Positions 58,809-64,000 of a stretch of DNA of 64,000 bases are shown piece after piece (the stretch's first letter is position 1; every line of letters begins with the position of its first letter). The stretch comes from Dysidea avara (taxonomy: Eukaryota > Porifera > Demospongiae > Dictyoceratida > Dysideidae). The notes beneath the pieces are model-generated. The model did no database searches, was not told the DNA's origin, and saw only the letters and a list, made by a program, of their open reading frames with translations. The translations under genes and the position numbers were made by a program. Location: positions 61,702,574 through 61,766,573 of the forward strand of contig NC_089272.1 of assembly GCF_963678975.1 (NCBI RefSeq). The letters are read 5' to 3'.

Positions 58809-59602
58809 AAGTCTCGTGTGGCCAGACCACTTTTTTCTCTTTGTCATTGGGTAGGGAGAAAAAAGGGTCTGGTCCGGTTCGAATCCCACACTTGTCTTGG
58901 ATAATTCGGTAGAATATAGATTGCGCCAATGAATCCCAACCCTCGATTTCTAAAGCTACTTTGGAGTCTACCGCTGTTGAATTGGTTATACAGTGAAACT
59001 TGTTAATCAGAACACTTGAAAATAAGAATGCCTACATAATCTGGTGACTTGGTAATGGTCCCAAAGTATCCGTTAGCATGTAAACTAGAAAATCAGGAAA
59101 CCTTAATCATCAGGACACTTTTGGTTGGTCCTAAGGTGTCCTTAATACACAGGTTTCACTATAACTCTTTGAGTCTTTGGTTATTGTACTGTGGTAGTTT
59201 TATCACAATGGAGTTTAAGTACATGGGACAATTGATACTGCACCCTTGTGAGACCCTCTATTCAATCAAGGGGTTGTCACTCCAATATACACTGTACTAC
59301 GATCTACGACTGCGGTCAAAGCTAAAGGTCAATGAACAAGGCCGATTTTCACGAAGAATAACGGTCAAACTGTTTTCCCAGCACGGTCAAAGCCTCGCGA
59401 GTAAGTAGTGCACGAAAATATAGCGAAAATAAACGGAACCAGGTCCATGGTCAAGACAAAAATTTGATGAAAGTCAACGGTCAAAATTGAAAATCGATCT
59501 TGACCAACTTTGACCGCGGTTGCGGATCGTAGTACAGTGTTTATTGGAGTGACACCCCCTTGTTCAATGACAAAGATAAGTGATCTGGCTATGTGAGACT
59601 AA
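58809..59602. mobile_element. hAT-like MITE (21519 family) carrying two nested MITEs
   Basis: Ends AAGTCTCGTGTGGCCAGACC and, reversed, TTAGTCTCACATAGCCAGAT. The 8-bp flanks CCTCAGTA (58801-58808) and CCTCAGCA (59603-59610) are a near-perfect duplication. Inside are a pogo-type MITE (58991-59160, TA flanks, CAGTGAAACTTGTTAATCAG) and a CCGCGGTCAAA-family MITE (59267-59562). A perfect B box (GGTTCGAATCC at ~58878) may mark a SINE scrap. Confidence 0.75.
59267..59562. mobile_element. MITE of the CCGCGGTCAAA family, copy 2
   Basis: CAAGGGGTTGTCACTCCAAT and, reversed, CAAGGGGGTGTCACTCCAAT, with TTCAAT on both sides (59261-59266, 59563-59568). The arms contain ACTACGATC and GCGGTCAAA. Confidence 0.8.
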
Positions 59603-60137
59603 CCTCAGCACACCCAAACATTTTACACATACATCATAGTTGCTATATTCCATCCAAAGATCCCACCGTGATTTCTATTACTGAGACAACAAACCTTTGT
59701 TAATAGGTACTGGAAGACACATACAAAAGGCTGAGTGTCTCGCTGAGTGTGTACACGCAATGTGTTAATGCACTACAGAAACAAACTTGAAATTAAGGGT
59801 CAAACCTAGCATGCAAACTACAAGTGGATGGCCTAGAGTTGGGCCTTACATAATCTCGCACATTCAGACTCAGTTTTTAACTTGTCAGCGAAGACAAAAA
59901 AAAGTAAAATTTCAACTTGATGTTTTGTCTGTACGGGACAACAAGTTTCCAGATGTACGTAAGACTCACCGTAGATGTGTGTACACTCTCCTTGCCCTTC
60001 TTCCCCTGTTCTAGATCTTTCGCTCGGGTTTCGCTTCAGAAATATTACACGCGCTTAAAATCATTTTAGGCGCTTAATGTGGTTAAGCTAATCAAAGTGT
60101 ACCACATTCTTGGGACCAGATTGTATCGCGGTGGAAT

Positions 60138-63100
60138 ATGAGTTCTGAGACCAAATACAAGCTTTACGCAAAGGTGAGTATTGTTCTGTAGGATCTTGTC
60201 GCACTTTCGAGGTGTTGTTAGTTTCTATGGTTGCACTCAGTCACCATCGCTTTCACTACTAGGCCACGCGAGACTATTTCACTACAACTGTACAACAAGC
60301 TTTCCAACTTTTGAAGAGCTTTGTGCTGGTGAATCTACCCTCAGTTAGTTTATAAGTGCATGCAGAGCCCACATTCATGAGGGCTCAAAAACAGGTATTC
60401 TTGCACAGATACTATACTCTGCTGTTAACTGCGCTGGGTTAGGCCTCTCCAAATAAATTGTCTGTTTCCCGTCCTGGACTCAGGCATATTTGCATGTGGG
60501 CGGGTGGTCCATTTCCATTATTTCATTATAATATTGGCAGTATTTCAAAGCCATTGTTTACCTGGCACAACCATCATAAAAGCATGCTAAAGCTTGTTAT
60601 TTCCTTTTTAAGTTGCAAAATAGCACAAACGTGAAGTCTGTGCAGAAGTTATAGCACTGCTGACACGTGAACCGACACTGTTTCAAGATAGCTTTTATTG
60701 AGTCTGTCAGTATGCAAGAATAACCGGAAAATAAATGGAAGAATATGGAGCTGACAGTAACCAGATGCGGGCAGTGGATGGGAAACAGAATTTATTTGGA
60801 GTGGCCTTAACTGCAGTATATTCACTACTGTACTACTTGACTACAATCATTATACCCATCTGCTATCCTGTACGACAGTCCAGTTTACATCACATGATGT
60901 AGATATCACTGGACTTTTACAATTATCATCTTTATGAATTTGAGTGATATTCCTGTTAAGTTTTTACTTGGCTTTTACACAATGTGTTTCAGATACTTTA
61001 CGGTCACAGCTCACACCTGCACTTTACTTTCCTTTGTTAGAATTCCCTCAGTATATTAGTGCTCACATGTTACAAAATCATTGTATCAAGTTATCAACTC
61101 AGAACGGTAGAATAATCATCTATGAACTTAGGATGTCATTGCAAACAACTCCTGCCATCGACATTCTGTTTAAAATCTTCTCATGCGATTGCAGTTTAAA
61201 CCCACAATCATATGTAATTGTGTCTGATGTGATGTCTACTAGTTGGTAGAAGGCTTTAGGGTTTCTGGCTGGCAATTATTTTTATGCAGGTGACAATTTT
61301 ATGCATGTGAGCGGGTGAAAATCCCTAAATACGGGTATCACCCGTGGAATGCAGGTAAGTTAGAAGGTTTGGTTCAATGCCTGCAGATGCATTGAATGAT
61401 GAAGTCCCATCCTTTTATTTTAACCAAAATGATGCCATGAATACCTGTAGGTTGTCGATACATTTCAGAAAAATGAGAATTTACGTAAATTCATTTTTAA
61501 TGATACTTAAATCGTTTCCATCTTCCTGTCAGTGTGGCAAAGCTACTTAGTGCTGAAGCATCTTCCCAAGTCATTAAGGTACACTAACCCCATCCTTAAA
61601 AATAATCAGTCCAGTGAAGTGACACTACCATCCTATCACTGAGCAACTGATATACTCTAATAGAGCAGTCTTTAAGTATTCAAAACTGATCCCACACCTT
61701 CCTCCTTTCTTCTTCAGAATATGTACTTGCTAGCATTGATCTGTTAAATTAATACTTTTAAAGCTACTCTCCATGTTCAGGGATGTGAAACTATTTTTTG
61801 CCTGGAAAAAAATATTTAAGGAAGAGACCACATGTAAGGTCACAGTAGACTTTATTTGAATACTACTTATCATTTTACTATTGCGATTAGCAGGTGTTCT
61901 AGATGAAATGAATAGTTTGTAATAACATCTCAAGTCCATACTGTATAGCTTAAATATTTCGAGGGGCAAATTTTTTGACGTTGAACAATGTTGCTAAACA
62001 ATTTTTTTTACAGATTTACAAACACTCCCTAAATGTTTTAGATTATATGGAGATCAAAATATTTCAGAGATAAAATTTTCACTGATAACCCCCAAACTGT
62101 GAAATTAGCGAAAATTTCCCCCCTCCAAAATCGAAATATTTGGGCTATACCTTATGCTATGGGTGTGTCCATTTGTGGACCAGACTAGAAAGTTACTTGA
62201 CAGTGCCTCCTTAATCTGCTGACAACAAGTTTGTTACACCTTTATTACAGGTACAACATGATTTATGTGGCTATAACTTATTATGTGTAGTGAACTACAG
62301 GGGCCAGTCGTTGAGAATGATTAGTGAGGACAGTTAGCTTAATGATTCAGTGATAGTTTCCCAACAGTAGATTTACTGTATTGTAACCAGCGGTGTAGCT
62401 GCTATTGAAACAACTGATTCAGTAAAAATTAGGAAACTGAGTTTGAGCAAAACAATGTGCTGCAATAGATTGAGATACGCTAATACAGCAGTGGTTATCC
62501 TTCACTCTAATAGAACAGTCAGGTGTTAACTATCTTTTTATATTTTCTACCTGGGCTGCCCTGGAGGTAATGCAAATCCGGAAGACATCACTTTACAGGT
62601 GCTGCATGTGTGAGGCTTTTTGTGTCTAGATAGCTGGCTAGCTGAGCTGGCATGTATGATACCTAGATACTGCAGACCTTGGCACATACAAACAGCCACA
62701 ACTACTAGAAAAAAGCAGATAGATCCATTAATCAGAAAAGTAGCAATAATAAAATTTCTGGTCTAATGATTCAGTTCATTCTATAAATAGACACATTATA
62801 CACAATTATGACATTCGTTATGTATACATACATTTAACAAACAGTGATATGTTACATATTTGTTTATTTACAGGCTTCTCCTGATGGGAAAGGCTTGGGT
62901 GACTGCCCCTTCACCCAGCGGGCTAACCTTGCTTTAACAATCAAGGGAGTCACACCGGAGTACATCTATATTGACCTGCACAACAAGCCTGACTGGTTTT
63001 TCCAGATAAACCCAGAAGGTTCTGTCCCGGTATTGGACACTGGTGACCGGAAGATTACCCAGTCTGCAGAAATTGTGATATTTGCTGAAGAAAAGTACCC

Positions 63101-63497
63101 CAATCCTACGCTGCGACAACCTGGCAATGACAAAGCAATGGAAGTGTCTCAGAATATTTTCAATGTTTTCGGTGCCTGGGCCAAAAATAAGGAGGAAAGC
63201 AAAACTGGTGAATTGAAGCAAGCGTTCATAGCAGAACTTAGTAAAATCAATGACTACTTGGTGTCTAATGGTGGTCCCATGCTTTGTGGTAAGGAATGGT
63301 CTATTTCTGACTGTCACTTTGCTCCGAGAATTTATCATATCCAGGCGGTTGCTAAGCATTATTTGAAATACAATGGAGTTGGTGAAATGCCAGGCATCAA
63401 GGCATACATGGATTTTGTGTTCAATTCAGAGCCATTCAAACGTACTGGGTACCCTGAAGAATATATCTTGGAAGGATGGGCGAAATATTTTTCATAG
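60138..63497 (+). CDS. Dehydroascorbate reductase/CLIC-like GST-fold protein
   Basis: Exon 1 (60138-60173) gives MSSETKYKLYAK with donor AAAG|GTGAG. Exon 2 (62874-63497) follows acceptor TTTACAG, phase 0, for 219 residues in all. Near the N-terminus the active-site motif GDCPFTQR (about 21-28) is that of DHAR and CLIC proteins (CPFSQR), with Cys as the likely glutathione-reacting residue. The thioredoxin-fold half continues with NKPDWFFQINPEGSVPVLD and the glutathione-site QSAE. The helical C-terminal half ends with CGKEWSISDCHFAPRIYH and RTGYPEEYILEGWAKYF. The length fits DHAR (~213) better than CLIC (~240), and no N-terminal membrane helix is seen. Likely role: glutathione-dependent reduction of dehydroascorbate in the cytosol. 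Whether it is enzymatic or channel-like cannot be told from sequence. Confidence 0.87.
60442..60806. mobile_element. PIF/Harbinger-like MITE, copy 2, in the DHAR intron
   Basis: Ends GGCCTCTCCAAATAAATTGT and, reversed, GGCCACTCCAAATAAATTCT, flanked by TTA (60439-60441, 60807-60809). Same family as 6270-6788, with ~150 bp missing from the middle. Confidence 0.8.
61949..62158. mobile_element. MITE of the AATATTT family, copy 2, in the DHAR intron
   Basis: TATAGCTTAAATATTTCGAG and, reversed, TATAGCCCAAATATTTCGAT at the ends. Related to 55868-56034. Confidence 0.6.
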
Positions 63498-63692
63498 TTT
63501 AAAAACTTCGACATTGTGGCATAAATATGTGTTGGGAAGCCAGAACAGTTTTATTGTAGTTAGTTTACCACAATCACAGTGATAGCATTATTCATGTAGT
63601 TTTTTTTTGTGGCTCTGTTGGCACATTTCATAAAAGATTACAATCATGTCATTGGTATAGTATAGTTATGAGGAGCTTCTTATCATAGGACC

Positions 63693-63998
63693 AAGAGTTC
63701 ATAATATATAAAAAAAAGAGGAGAGTGTTCTACTTCAGTATAGCCTGTATAAACGCATATCTCAAAGTAATACAGTAAAACTTTGATTACTTTAGGATAT
63801 CATGTCAACACAGTGTTAAGGAGTGTTGACAATGACATCAGTAGGCTGCTTATTGAAGCCATAACTACAACAGTCATTCCAACCAACTAGCACATTGAAA
63901 GTGACTATAGGTATTGCATCATAACTTTGAGATTTGTGTTTGTACAGGCTATACTGCAGTAGGACACTCTTCTCTCTTTTTATATTATGAACTCTTGA
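63693..63998. mobile_element. Palindromic MITE at the window end
   Basis: AAGAGTTCATAATATATAAA and CAGTATAGCCTGTA at 63693-63752 pair with 63940-63998. The right end may continue beyond the window. Lies just 3' of the DHAR-like gene. Confidence 0.7.
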
Positions 63999-64000
63999 TA

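Noticed and set aside
60944-61249. 101-residue plus-strand frame preceded by TTTCAG
   Set aside because: Lies in the DHAR-like gene's intron. Phase and content do not fit that protein, and no domain is seen. An unrelated exon cannot be fully excluded.

Overview
The window looks like nuclear DNA of an intron-bearing, AT-rich animal, most likely a non-bilaterian marine invertebrate such as a sponge (inference). It has spliced genes of animal type: an H+/myo-inositol transporter, mitochondrial ATP synthase subunit g, cytosolic glycerol-3-phosphate dehydrogenase (GPDH) and a DHAR/CLIC-like glutathione-transferase-fold protein. These sit in a very dense field of DNA transposons, MITEs, SINEs and LINE fragments.

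Layout. 0-5.4 kb: two large palindromic elements (107-3802 with ~1-kb inverted arms, 3837-5385 with ~0.65-kb arms), both inserted in one older dispersed repeat. 6.27-10.6 kb: a PIF/Harbinger-like MITE and two decayed LINEs. 10.9-11.7 kb: a TA-flanked MITE with 21-bp satellites. 12.3-29.6 kb and 30.2-43.4 kb: two tandem copies of one segmental duplication. Each originally held, on the minus strand, two GPDH genes followed by a small receptor-like gene. Unit 1 keeps the receptor (16.3-18.8 kb) but both its GPDH copies are broken. Unit 2 keeps both GPDH genes (39.3-42.3 kb) but its receptor is a relic. Unit 2 also carries a 2.6-kb Tigger/pogo element with a broken transposase and, divergently, a HIRAN-domain ORF.

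43.4-49.9 kb: more palindromic elements, then the most canonical GPDH gene (47.99-49.02 kb, minus), which shares a 370-bp divergent intergenic region with ATP synthase subunit g (49.39-49.85 kb, plus). 50.9-58.4 kb: a complete four-exon HMIT/SLC2A13-like gene (minus), its 4.5-kb intron packed with small repeats. 58.8-59.6 kb: a nested MITE. 60.1-63.5 kb: the two-exon DHAR/CLIC-like gene (plus), then another MITE running to the window end.

The host genes are metabolic and do not form an operon-like system. GPDH makes glycerol-3-phosphate from DHAP, HMIT imports myo-inositol and subunit g belongs to the F1Fo-ATPase. A link through osmolyte or phospholipid metabolism is only a speculation. The paralogous units act as internal controls: several insertions have a matching empty site in the other unit, which fixes their ends and relative ages. 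No tRNA, rRNA or CRISPR array was seen.
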